From contig JAHHGZ010000037.1 of the NCBI GenBank assembly GCA_019359595.1, positions 27,316-91,315 of the forward strand: 64,000 bases of DNA. The letters run 5' to 3'. The notes under the pieces were generated by a model that was not told the DNA's origin, made no database searches, and saw only the letters and a program-made list of their open reading frames with translations. The stretch is from Cyanomargarita calcarea GSE-NOS-MK-12-04C (lineage in GTDB: Bacteria > Cyanobacteriota > Cyanobacteriia > Cyanobacteriales > Nostocaceae). Positions 26,701-35,399 of the stretch are shown here, piece after piece. The position numbers and the translations under genes are program-made. Each line of letters opens with the position of its first letter. The stretch's first letter is position 1.

Positions 26701-29700
26701 ACTTTTCTGACGGTTTAATGCTGCGAGCCACATTACTGCAAATAGCACCACAGGAGCATATTTTGCTGTTGGTGATGCATCACATTGCCTCCGACGGGTG
26801 GTCAATGGGTATTATCGCAGAGCAATTAAAAGAACTGTATCAAGCATTCTCTAACAACCAGCCCTCACCGCTATCAAAGCTACCCATCCAGTACGCTGAT
26901 TTTGCGGTGTGGCAACGGCAGTATTTACAAGGTGGAGTCATAAAGTCGGCTTCTGCTTATTGGAAGCAACAATTAGCAGACGCACCAGCTTTGCTCTCAC
27001 TACCCACAAACCGACCCCGACCAGCAGTGCAAACCTTCCAGGGAGCGTCTCAATCCTTTGTACTTTCTTCGGAACTCACAGCAGCACTCAGCTTATTGAG
27101 TAAGACAGAAGGAGTCACCTTCTTCATGACCATGTTGGCTGCATTTGACTCATTACTCTGCCGTTATACAGGTACAGAAGATATTGTTGTCGGCTCTCCC
27201 ATTGCTAACCGTAACCGTTTAGAGTTTGAAGAATTAATCGGGTTTTTTGTCAACACTTTAGTTTATCGTACTGATGTTTCTGGCAACCCAACTTTTCGGG
27301 AATTACTGCGACGTGTCCGGGAAGTAGCGATGTCTGCTTATACTCATCAAGATTTGCCCTTTGAAATGCTAGTAGAGGTATTGCAGCCAAAGCGAGACTT
27401 AAGTTATTCACCACTGTTTCAGGTAATGTTTGTCTATGAGGAAGATGTTTCTGCACACAACATCGAGCTTCCTGGCATAACTTCCAGACCCTATAGAGTA
27501 AAAAATAATACAGCTAAGTTTGATTTGACCTTATATTTAGGGCAAACTCCTGCTGGATTAGAATGTTCATGGGTATACAACACTGATTTGTTTGATGCCA
27601 GCACCATTGAGCGGATGACGAATCATTTTCAGACCATGCTGGAAGGTATTGTTGCGAATCCAGATCAAACCATTTCTCAGTTACCCCTGCTGCCAACAAA
27701 TGAGCTTCTTCAGTTACTATTTGAATGGAATGATAACCAGATAAATTATTCCCAGGATAAATGTATCCATCAGTTATTTGAGGAGCAGGTAGAGCGCACC
27801 CCAGATGCAGTAGCTGTCGTATTTGAAGGACAACAACTCACCTACCAAGAATTGAATAGTCGAGCCAATCAACTAGCAAATTACCTCAGAACTCTGGGAA
27901 TTAGACCAGAAGTGCTAGTAGGTATTTGTATAGAACGCTCCTTAGAGATGGTCGTGGGACTATTGGGAATTCTCAAAGCTGGGGGTGCTTACGTACCCAT
28001 CGACCCGGCATTTCCTCAAGAACGAGTGGGTTTTATGCTCGAAGATGCTCAGGTGTCTGTGCTGCTGACCAACGATTCTTTAATGCTACAATTTCCCAAT
28101 CGGATGGTTTGCTTGGATAGTGACTGGGAGAAAATTGCCCAAGAAAACGATGCGAATCTAGAGAATATAGCCACTCCCCAGAACTTAATTTATGTAATAT
28201 TTACTTCCGGTTCGACTGGTAGAGCGAAAGGAGTCGCAATTGAGCATCAGCAAGTACTTAACTACCTTAGTGGTATTCAAGAAAGAATATTTCCGTCTGT
28301 AGGTGGTAACTTTGCACTAGCTTCTACCTTTGCTGCCGACTTAGGAAACACGGTACTATTCCCTAGTTTATGTGGTGGTGGATGTTTGCATATCCTATCC
28401 AAAGAACGTGTTTCTGACCCGAATGCACTTTTGAATTACTGCCAACAGCATCCCATCGATTGTTTGAAGATAGTTCCTTCGCACTTAGCCGCACTATTGA
28501 CATCTGCTCATCCTGAAACTATATTGCCACGTCAGCGGTTAATTTTGGGTGGAGAAGCAACTAGCTGGGATTTAATTGAGAAGATTCAACATTATGCTCC
28601 AAACTGCAAAATCTTCAACCATTACGGCCCGACCGAATCGACTGTTGGTGTCTTAACCTATGGGGTCGATTCTCAACCACTTAATTATCATACGCAAATT
28701 GTCCCTCTAGGTCGTCCCCTACCCAATATCGAGATTTATCTCCTTGACCGACAAATGCAACCAGTCCCGATTGGTGTACCTGGGGAATTGTATATTGGTG
28801 GTGCAGGTTTAGCTAGAGGTTATCTAAATCGTCCGGATTTAACACAAGAGAAATTTATCCCTAACCCGTTTAAGGATTCCTTAAATGCTCGTCTTTATAA
28901 AACTGGAGATTTAGCTCGTTACTTACCAGATGGCAATATTGAATATCTGGGACGTATCGATAATCAAGTCAAAATCAGGGGATTCCGGATTGAGTTGGGA
29001 GAAATAGAGGCTTTGCTGAGTCAACACCCAGCTTTAGCTCAAACAGTTGTGACTGCACAAGATAAACGCTTAGTAGCTTATATTGTCGCTCATCAGGGAC
29101 AAAAACCCACAATTAATCAGCTACAGAATTTCCTCTCCCAAAAGCTGCCAGATTACATGATGCCTTCAGCTTTTGTGATGCTAGAGGCTCTACCACTGAC
29201 TTTGAATGGTAAAATAGACCATCGGGCATTACCTGTACCCGATGCGGCATTTAGTGAATCAGACTTTGTTGCACCTCGAAATTCCACAGAAGAGGCTTTA
29301 GCAAGTATTTGGAGTAAAGTTCTAGGTATCGAAAAAGTCGGTATTCATGACAACTTCTTCAACTTAGGGGGACATTCCCTACTAATAATTCAAGTACTTG
29401 CATACTGCTGGCAAGATTTTTCTGTACAAATACCGCTGCGGCAGTTCTTTAAATCACCAACAATAGCTGACTTAGCTGTGGCTATTATCGAATCTCAGAA
29501 CCAAGGTACTGATGTATCTAAATATGAGGTAATTCCCCAAAAAACTAACCAAAAATCAGCCCCACTATCATTTGCCCAACAAAGACTCTGGTTTTTAGAA
29601 CAGCTAGAACCAAACAGTTCTAATTACCATATCGCCAAAGTAGTACGTCTAACAGGTTCTCTGAATATAGCAGTTTTGCACCAATCTCTAAATGCCATAG

Positions 29701-32700
29701 TTGTCCACCATGAGGTACTGCGGACAAACTTTCTCATTGAAGATGGCAATCCCATCCAGGTTATTGGTATTCCTCGTGAGGTAGAATTACCACTAGTTAA
29801 TTTACAGGATTGTCTGCCAGGAGAACGCAACACAGAAGTCCAACAGCTTTTGCAGCAGGAAAGTCAACGTCCCTTCAACTTTTCTGACGGCTTAATGCTG
29901 CGAGCCAAATTGCTGCAAATAGCACCGCAGGAACATATCTTATCATTGGTAATGCACCACATTGCCTCTGATGGCTGGTCAGTCGGTGTTCTCTGGAATC
30001 AATTAAGGGAACTCTACACGGCCGGATTAAATGGTAAGCCGAATCCCCTGCCAATAATGCCCATCCAGTATGCCGATTTTGCTGTTTGGCAACGTGAATG
30101 GTTATCTGGAGAGGAATTGGCAAACCAACTTAACTACTGGAAACAACAGCTAGCAGGTGCGAGTCCGGTACTCGATTTGCCTACCGATTATCCCCGTCCG
30201 TCAATTCAAACTTACAGAAATGCGAGCCAATTTTTGCTGTTAAACCAGGATTTGACCGCAGCACTCAAAGCGGTATCTCGGCAGCAGGGAGTCACCCTAT
30301 TTATGACCTTGTTAGCGGCATTCCAGACTTTTTTATACCGCTACACCGGACAAGAAGACATTATCGTTGGTTCTCCAATTGCTGGTCGCAACCGGACTGA
30401 GTTGAATGACTTGATTGGCTTTTTTATCAATACTCTGGTACTACGCACTAATTTATCAGGTAGTCCCAGTTTTACAGAATTATTAGCTCAAGTCTCCCAA
30501 GTAGCATTAGGTGCTTATACTCATCAAGATATGCCCTTTCAGAAACTAGTGGAAGAACTCAAACTAGAGCGTGATTTAAGCCGCAACCCACTATTCCAGG
30601 TCTGGTTTAATATGCTCAACTTGGGGGACATTCAACTCGAATTGCCTGGACTGACTGTGGAAAACGTACTTTTACCCGAAGCAGCTTCCAAGTTTGACTT
30701 AAGTCTATATCTTCAGGAGCAAAATGAAGGAATTCAACTGGAATTAGACTATAACGCAGACCTGTTTACCCCAGAACGGATGCAGGAAATGCTCAGTCAA
30801 TACCACCATTTGCTTGAGCAGATTGTTGCTAACCCATCCTCAAACATCACGGAACTATCCTTAGTCACTCCCACAGCAGCATCAATCCTCCCCAACCCCC
30901 AACAACCAATTCCTTCGCAATGGGTAGGTGCAGTCCATAATAATTTTAGTCAACAAGCCGAAAGGTTACCGCAACAAGTAGCAGTTATCGATGCAAAAAA
31001 CACCTGGACTTATAACGAGTTAGAGGAACGCACAAATTTACTAGCAAACTATCTGCTACAACATATTCAGCCCCAAGAAATTGTCGCTATTTACGGACAT
31101 CGCAGTGCAGAACTAGTGTGGGCAATACTCGGTGTACTGAAAGCGGGTGCAGCTTTTGTAATTCTCGACCCTGCTTATCCCACATCTCGTTTAATTGATT
31201 ACCTGCAAATTTCCCAACCACGAGCTTTTTTACAAATAACCGCAGCAGATGAATTTCCAGATGCTATTTTAATGTGTTTAGATAATTTATCCTGCAACTG
31301 TCGTCTAAAACTACCTCAAGATTCAATGGTAGGAATTCGCAGTTTATTTGCCTATCCAAATACAAACCCCAGCGTCGCAGTCGAACCCGATAATTTAGCC
31401 TATATTGCCTTTACCTCTGGCTCCACAGGAAAACCGAAAGGAATTATTGGTACTCATAACCCATTATCTCATTTTCTGCAATGGCATTGTCAAAACTTTG
31501 GGCTAAATGAGTCAGACAAATTCAGTATGCTTTCTGGACTTTCCCATGACCCCTTACTCCGGGACATCTTTACCCCATTGTCTTTAGGTGCAACATTATG
31601 CATCCCGCAGCAAGAAGATATCGAGACACCCGGTCAGTTAGCTCAGTGGATGCAGCAACAGCAAGTTAGCATTGCTCACCTCACACCAGCTATGGGACAA
31701 CTCCTGAGTGCTAATACCAAAATCTCCACAGCATCCCTACGTTATCTATTTTTTGGTGGTGAGACATTAACAGTCCAGGATGTGGATAGAATCAGCAACT
31801 TTGCACCCCACGCTACCTGTGTAAATTTCTACGGAGCTACTGAAACTCCCCAGGCAATGGGTTACTATATTGTCTCCAAACAGGATGACCGGATTTTGTC
31901 TAAGGAGACTATCCCAGTAGGTAAAGGAATTGCAGATGTGCAATTGCTGGTTCTCAACCCTCAAAAACAGTTAGCTGGAATTGGTGAATTAGGAGAAATT
32001 TATGTCCGCACTCCTTATTTATCTCAAGGGTATATTGGTACAGATGAACTGACATCTGAACGATTCCTGGTTAATCCCTTCTTGAATGAAGGAAGAAGGA
32101 AGAAGGAAGAAGGAAGAAGGAAGGATGGAACCCCAACTCAAAACGGACGACCTATAGAGGTCGGGGTATTAAAAAGAACAGCGAGGATAAAAACCGCTGA
32201 CAGTGAAGATAGATTGTATAAAACTGGGGATTTAGGACGCTACCTGCCCAATGGTGATATTGAGTTCCTTGGTAGGAGTGACTATCAAGTAAAAATTCGT
32301 GGCTTCCGGGTAGAATTGGGAGAAATAGAAGCCTTGCTGAGTCAACATCCCAGTGTCAAAGATAATGTAGCGATCGCACGAGAGGATGTACCAGGAAATA
32401 AGTGCTTAGTTGCCTACATTGTCCTCAACCAGGAGTCAGCATTTACTAGCAGCGAACTGCGGCAATTCTTGAAAAAGCAACTGCCAACTTACATGGTACC
32501 TTCTAATTTTGTGATTTTAGAGGCGCTACCCCTAACACCAAATGGCAAAATAGACCGCAAGGCTCTACCCACACCTGATTATATTAGACAAGAGCCGAAA
32601 GAGACTTTTGTGGCTCCTCATGATGAGTTAGAAATTCGACTCACGAAAATTTGGGAAAAGGTTTTAGGTGTCCAACCCATAAGTATTAGAGACAACTTCT

Positions 32701-33647
32701 TTGAATTGGGAGGTCATTCGCTAATAGCTGTAGTACTTTTTGCTGAGATTGAGAAGATTTTTGGGAAAACTCTACCTTTAGCAACTCTGTTTCAAGCACA
32801 GACTATTGAAGAACTTGCCGCTGTTTGTCGGAATAAAGAATGGTCTGCACCCTGGTCACCATTAGTATTGATTCAACCAAAAGGATCGAAACCACCTTTA
32901 TTCTTCATTCATCCAATTGGTGGCAACATTTTAGAATATTCTGACATAATCCAGTGCCTGGGTCAAGAACGACCAATTTATGGAATACAAGCAGTAGGTT
33001 TAGATGGCAAAGCACCTCTTAACCGGGTTGAAGATATGGCTGAGTACTATATTAAAGAAATTCGTAGTATTCTGCCCAATGGTCCTTATTTTCTCGCAGG
33101 TTTCTCCTTTGGGGGTTTGGTAGCTTTTGAGATGGCACAGCAACTGCATACCCAAGGACAGAAAGTAGGTTTATTGGCATTGTTAGATAGAACCGCTCCT
33201 AACGTGGTGGGAAGTCGTTCATCATTAACGAAATATCTGCGGGTTCATTTAACTAATCTCTGGCAACTAAATAACCAGGAGAAGTTAGGGTATATCAAGA
33301 GTCTGCTGCAATGGTACTTAAATAAAAGCAATTACAAGGATGTATTGATTCAAAATTTGCCTGAAGTTGTTGAAAACTCGAATATCATCAATGTCATAGA
33401 GGCAAATATCCAAGCTTCTAATGGTTATAAAGCGAAACCATACCCTGGAGTGCTAACTCTGTTTCGCTGTAATGTACAACCTGTGAGATGGGCTGATTAT
33501 CCTGATTTAGGCTGGGGTAGTTTAGTTAGAGACTTAGAAATTCATGCTATTCCTGGCGATCACAATAATATCTTGAAAAAACCGCATATCCAAGTACTGT
33601 CAGAAAAATTGAAGTTTTGCTTAGAGAAAGCAGACAGTAGTTGTTAG
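23766..33647 (+). CDS. Three-module non-ribosomal peptide synthetase with terminal thioesterase
   Basis: 3293 residues: half C, A1, PCP1, C2, A2, PCP2, C3, A3, PCP3, TE. The first ~245 residues are only the C-terminal lobe of a condensation domain, lacking HHxxxDG. C2 and C3 carry HHIASDG at 1005 and 2064. TSGSTG is at 414, 1480 and 2550; carrier-protein Ser at 818, 1871 and 2985; TE Ser in GFSFGG at 3114. Aligned by eye to GrsA, the A-domain codes are A1 DVGELASIDK (near the ornithine code as I recall it), A2 DLTKIGHVGK (Asp-like) and A3 DPRHFGFQAK (near the aminoadipate code of Lys2). No epimerase or methyltransferase is seen. A dispersed repeat is inserted in frame in A3 near 2774-2811. 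It would make a tripeptide or add a pre-made acyl start; product unknown. It sits inside an exopolysaccharide locus, with a flippase 93 bases downstream. Confidence 0.93.
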   Translation: MNQLDYSFDNTSKSVESTLTYWKQQLEDVPPILELPTDYQRPQTPNYQHSKQSLLLKPTTQALRNFSDQQGVNLDIIILAAFQIFLYRYSGTETILVAAALNNCNQKILPLSTYLADNPSLQEFINRVAKVILEADKHESLSWEKLVEALNWDEPSHYHPLYQVTFVWDNELKSQELSNITNFDLSLKLEETATGINGYFEYRPDLFKAETINRMVGHFQTMLAGIVANPEQGIAELPLLTANEKRELLVDLNNTAVDYPRNKCIHELFEEQVKRNPEAVAVVFAGQQMTYGELNTKANQLAHYLRSLGVETEVPAGIYLERSLEMIVSVIAILKAGGVYLPLDPSYPLDRLEFMLFDAQVPVLIAMSALKENLPNHTAKVICLDSEKLAIAQQSPENPINQTHPHNLAYIIYTSGSTGKPKGTMIEQRSLVNAYLAWEDAYHLSSKTTSHLQMASFSFDVFSGDLVRAICSGAKLVLTPRDFILDAPQLYGLMRQEKVDCAEFVPAVLRNLIQYLKQTNQNLDFMKLLVAGSDSWYLSEYKYIKSLCGSQTRLINSYGVSEATIDSSYFETEVVDLSVDRLIPIGRPFANNQIFILDANMQPVPIGVSGELYLGGAGLARGYLNRLDLTQEKFVKSPFTDYFPANQDTRLYKTNDKARYLADGNIEFLGRIDNQVKIRGFRIELGEIEALISQHPKIQGNIVIVREDVPGDRYLAAYVVPLTGEITANEMRNFLKAKLPTYMMPSAFVILNALPLTPNGKIDRRALPAPDWNSLIEEANFVAPETITEKALANTWCQILGLKRIGIHDNFFDLGGHSLLVSQLLAYCWQEFSVQLSVVQFFQAPTIAASALVIEQCQNQGINISKYQVISRRDNQKSAPLSFPQQRLWFLEQLEPNRSDYHISQAVHLTGKLNTAGLQMALDAIVAHHEVLRTNYINENGNPVQVISPPSSVELSLFTPAEGETEVEILTQESQRPFNFSDGLMLRATLLQIAPQEHILLLVMHHIASDGWSMGIIAEQLKELYQAFSNNQPSPLSKLPIQYADFAVWQRQYLQGGVIKSASAYWKQQLADAPALLSLPTNRPRPAVQTFQGASQSFVLSSELTAALSLLSKTEGVTFFMTMLAAFDSLLCRYTGTEDIVVGSPIANRNRLEFEELIGFFVNTLVYRTDVSGNPTFRELLRRVREVAMSAYTHQDLPFEMLVEVLQPKRDLSYSPLFQVMFVYEEDVSAHNIELPGITSRPYRVKNNTAKFDLTLYLGQTPAGLECSWVYNTDLFDASTIERMTNHFQTMLEGIVANPDQTISQLPLLPTNELLQLLFEWNDNQINYSQDKCIHQLFEEQVERTPDAVAVVFEGQQLTYQELNSRANQLANYLRTLGIRPEVLVGICIERSLEMVVGLLGILKAGGAYVPIDPAFPQERVGFMLEDAQVSVLLTNDSLMLQFPNRMVCLDSDWEKIAQENDANLENIATPQNLIYVIFTSGSTGRAKGVAIEHQQVLNYLSGIQERIFPSVGGNFALASTFAADLGNTVLFPSLCGGGCLHILSKERVSDPNALLNYCQQHPIDCLKIVPSHLAALLTSAHPETILPRQRLILGGEATSWDLIEKIQHYAPNCKIFNHYGPTESTVGVLTYGVDSQPLNYHTQIVPLGRPLPNIEIYLLDRQMQPVPIGVPGELYIGGAGLARGYLNRPDLTQEKFIPNPFKDSLNARLYKTGDLARYLPDGNIEYLGRIDNQVKIRGFRIELGEIEALLSQHPALAQTVVTAQDKRLVAYIVAHQGQKPTINQLQNFLSQKLPDYMMPSAFVMLEALPLTLNGKIDHRALPVPDAAFSESDFVAPRNSTEEALASIWSKVLGIEKVGIHDNFFNLGGHSLLIIQVLAYCWQDFSVQIPLRQFFKSPTIADLAVAIIESQNQGTDVSKYEVIPQKTNQKSAPLSFAQQRLWFLEQLEPNSSNYHIAKVVRLTGSLNIAVLHQSLNAIVVHHEVLRTNFLIEDGNPIQVIGIPREVELPLVNLQDCLPGERNTEVQQLLQQESQRPFNFSDGLMLRAKLLQIAPQEHILSLVMHHIASDGWSVGVLWNQLRELYTAGLNGKPNPLPIMPIQYADFAVWQREWLSGEELANQLNYWKQQLAGASPVLDLPTDYPRPSIQTYRNASQFLLLNQDLTAALKAVSRQQGVTLFMTLLAAFQTFLYRYTGQEDIIVGSPIAGRNRTELNDLIGFFINTLVLRTNLSGSPSFTELLAQVSQVALGAYTHQDMPFQKLVEELKLERDLSRNPLFQVWFNMLNLGDIQLELPGLTVENVLLPEAASKFDLSLYLQEQNEGIQLELDYNADLFTPERMQEMLSQYHHLLEQIVANPSSNITELSLVTPTAASILPNPQQPIPSQWVGAVHNNFSQQAERLPQQVAVIDAKNTWTYNELEERTNLLANYLLQHIQPQEIVAIYGHRSAELVWAILGVLKAGAAFVILDPAYPTSRLIDYLQISQPRAFLQITAADEFPDAILMCLDNLSCNCRLKLPQDSMVGIRSLFAYPNTNPSVAVEPDNLAYIAFTSGSTGKPKGIIGTHNPLSHFLQWHCQNFGLNESDKFSMLSGLSHDPLLRDIFTPLSLGATLCIPQQEDIETPGQLAQWMQQQQVSIAHLTPAMGQLLSANTKISTASLRYLFFGGETLTVQDVDRISNFAPHATCVNFYGATETPQAMGYYIVSKQDDRILSKETIPVGKGIADVQLLVLNPQKQLAGIGELGEIYVRTPYLSQGYIGTDELTSERFLVNPFLNEGRRKKEEGRRKDGTPTQNGRPIEVGVLKRTARIKTADSEDRLYKTGDLGRYLPNGDIEFLGRSDYQVKIRGFRVELGEIEALLSQHPSVKDNVAIAREDVPGNKCLVAYIVLNQESAFTSSELRQFLKKQLPTYMVPSNFVILEALPLTPNGKIDRKALPTPDYIRQEPKETFVAPHDELEIRLTKIWEKVLGVQPISIRDNFFELGGHSLIAVVLFAEIEKIFGKTLPLATLFQAQTIEELAAVCRNKEWSAPWSPLVLIQPKGSKPPLFFIHPIGGNILEYSDIIQCLGQERPIYGIQAVGLDGKAPLNRVEDMAEYYIKEIRSILPNGPYFLAGFSFGGLVAFEMAQQLHTQGQKVGLLALLDRTAPNVVGSRSSLTKYLRVHLTNLWQLNNQEKLGYIKSLLQWYLNKSNYKDVLIQNLPEVVENSNIINVIEANIQASNGYKAKPYPGVLTLFRCNVQPVRWADYPDLGWGSLVRDLEIHAIPGDHNNILKKPHIQVLSEKLKFCLEKADSSC
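32085..32196. repeat. (GAAGGAA)n-type dispersed element, copy 2, inside the NRPS gene
   Basis: Same element as at 10463-10583 and 42268-42378, here within the third adenylation domain. It is translated in frame as about 37 extra residues (NEGRRKKEEGRRKD and onward to ARIK) between the NPF segment and the A7 motif LYKTGDL. The other two adenylation domains have only a short loop at this place. Confidence 0.9.
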
Positions 33648-33712
33648 TAGTTAATGGTTAGTTGTTAATGGTTAATTGCAACAAATAACAATTAACTACT
33701 AACAACTAAGAA
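33640..33712. repeat. GTTAGTT-type degenerate repeats at the NRPS 3-prime end
   Basis: TAGTTGTTAGTAGTTAATGGTTAGTTG and similar units fill the space to the flippase gene, with a reverse-oriented AACTACTAACAACTAAG part that can fold back on the first. The NRPS stop codon TAG lies in the first unit. Confidence 0.75.
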
Positions 33713-33740
33713 TTCTTTATTATAAAAAGGCTTTTCACTG

Positions 33741-35183
33741 ATGTCAGAAAAACGTAAATTATTATTAAATTCTCTATCAATGGTAGCCAATCGGTTGGTT
33801 CAAGGAGTTTCAACCTTTATACTAACCGCTGCGATCGCTCGAAATTTAGGAGCTGGTGCGTTAGGGGAATACCTATTATCAATAAGTTATTACTACATTT
33901 TTGTTAACATTTCTTCTCAAGGTTTCAAAACTTTATTTACCAGAGAAATAGCCCGTGAGCCAGAAGAAACACCAGTTTATTTAGTTAGCGGTACTTTATT
34001 ACAGTTTATTTTTAGCGTTATTGCTTATGTGGCATTGGTTGTTGTGGTATTTTTACTGCCATATAATGCTGACACATCGTTGCTTTGTTATATCACAGGT
34101 TTAACTGTTGTACCATTTGCACTTTCTAACATTACAGAGGCAATCTTCCAAGCCCAAGAGAAAATGCATTTAATTGCTATTTCTACTGTGCCAGTTTATA
34201 TTTTGCGTTTATTGGTAATGCTATGGATAATGCAGCTAGATTATGGAATTGAATATGTTGCTGGTATCTTAGTAATTTCTGAGTCATTAATCCTAGTGAT
34301 TGAATGGCTGATAATGATTAATATAATTAAAATAAAATGGCAGATTAAGCAAGACTTTATCTGGAACACTATCAAAGCGGCTCGGACGTTTGTCGCTATT
34401 GAGGGAATAGGAATTGTTGCAGGTAAGATAGATATATTAATTCTCTCACTTTTAGGCAGCGAGTTTCTCCTTGGCCTTTATGGCATAGTAACGCAATTAA
34501 TGCAGCCATTCTATATTATTTCAAATAGTTTGGCTTTAGCTGCCTTTCCTCGGATGTCAAAAGCAGTCTATTCAGGGAAAGAAGAACAGCGTCAGGAAGC
34601 GGAGAACCTGATTAAACTTTTACTTTGTATGAGTTTACCATTTTTAATGGGGTTATTATTTTATGGAAAGGAATTACTACTATTTATCTATCATAATCCC
34701 AGCTTTACACAGGCAGTTGTCGTCCTAAATCTTACTGCTTTAACACTTATTACATCAAGCTTCACCCGGACATTTAGCTATGTATTAATCGCTAATGGTT
34801 TTGAGAAATTTAACCTATTGGAAGTAACTATTACCACTATCGTCGGAGGCTTCGCAGGTATAGTCTTGATTTCAGAATATAAGCTATTAGGTGCAGCGTT
34901 GATGGGTTTAGCAATGAGTTTGACTAACTTCAGTATACTTATGTATGCCGTATATAGTCGTATATTTAGATTACGCTTATGGCCAGTTATCCGTCTTCCC
35001 TTGCTAATTAGTAGTTTAATGTTAATTGTATTCTTAATACTGCAAAAAATTAATCTAGACTTTTTATTAACTTTGATTGTAGCAACTTGTTCTTACAGTG
35101 TCTTCGTTGGGTTAGTGATCGCTCATAAATTGTCCCTATTTAATTCTGTCTGGCAAAAGCTTTCAAGAAACACAGGTCCCTAG
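33741..35183 (+). CDS. Wzx-type oligosaccharide flippase
   Basis: 480 residues with about twelve to fourteen hydrophobic segments and no soluble domain, as expected for the polysaccharide-transport branch of the MOP superfamily. The N-terminus has NSLSMVANRLVQGVSTFILTA and ARNLGAGALGEYLLS, typical of Wzx. It would move the lipid-linked repeat unit across the inner membrane. It is the only flippase candidate of the locus and sits on the opposite strand from the glycosyltransferases, 93 bases behind the NRPS. It might therefore be co-expressed with the NRPS, or flip its product; both are inferences. Confidence 0.88.
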   Translation: MSEKRKLLLNSLSMVANRLVQGVSTFILTAAIARNLGAGALGEYLLSISYYYIFVNISSQGFKTLFTREIAREPEETPVYLVSGTLLQFIFSVIAYVALVVVVFLLPYNADTSLLCYITGLTVVPFALSNITEAIFQAQEKMHLIAISTVPVYILRLLVMLWIMQLDYGIEYVAGILVISESLILVIEWLIMINIIKIKWQIKQDFIWNTIKAARTFVAIEGIGIVAGKIDILILSLLGSEFLLGLYGIVTQLMQPFYIISNSLALAAFPRMSKAVYSGKEEQRQEAENLIKLLLCMSLPFLMGLLFYGKELLLFIYHNPSFTQAVVVLNLTALTLITSSFTRTFSYVLIANGFEKFNLLEVTITTIVGGFAGIVLISEYKLLGAALMGLAMSLTNFSILMYAVYSRIFRLRLWPVIRLPLLISSLMLIVFLILQKINLDFLLTLIVATCSYSVFVGLVIAHKLSLFNSVWQKLSRNTGP

Positions 35184-35187
35184 GGAC

Positions 35188-35275
35188 AATACTCAAATAG
35201 TCCTCTTTCAGAAGACTTTAGTTATAAGAGGGGACTTTGAGTCCCTGACTGACTGGCAGACGAAAGCGCAGTCGA
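35188..35275. repeat. Dispersed repeat related to 55000-55072
   Basis: AATAGTCCTCTTTCAGA, then AGAGGGGACTTTGAGTCCCT, then CTGGCAGACGAAAGCGCAGTCG. The reverse complement of 55000-55072 shows the same order of blocks: AATAGTCCT, AGAGGACTTTGG, ATCCCTGGCGGACAGCAGC, GTAGTCGG. Both copies lie just past gene ends. Confidence 0.6.
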
Positions 35276-35341
35276 TAAATCTATAAATACTTAGTTACTT
35301 TTCTGCTTGACAATCTAATTGGTGCAAAACATAAATTAATT

Positions 35342-35373
35342 ACCCCACAATATACATAAAACTCTTGTGGGGT
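35342..35373. terminator. Hairpin between convergent flippase and Wzc-like genes
   Basis: ACCCCACAA at 35342-35350 pairs with TTGTGGGGT at 35365-35373 around a 14-base loop. It lies between convergent genes, 169 bases past the flippase stop and 27 bases past the Wzc-like stop. There is no strong U-tract, so terminator action is only likely. Confidence 0.5.
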
Positions 35374-35399
35374 GCGCATCCGAACCCCCCATTTGATAT

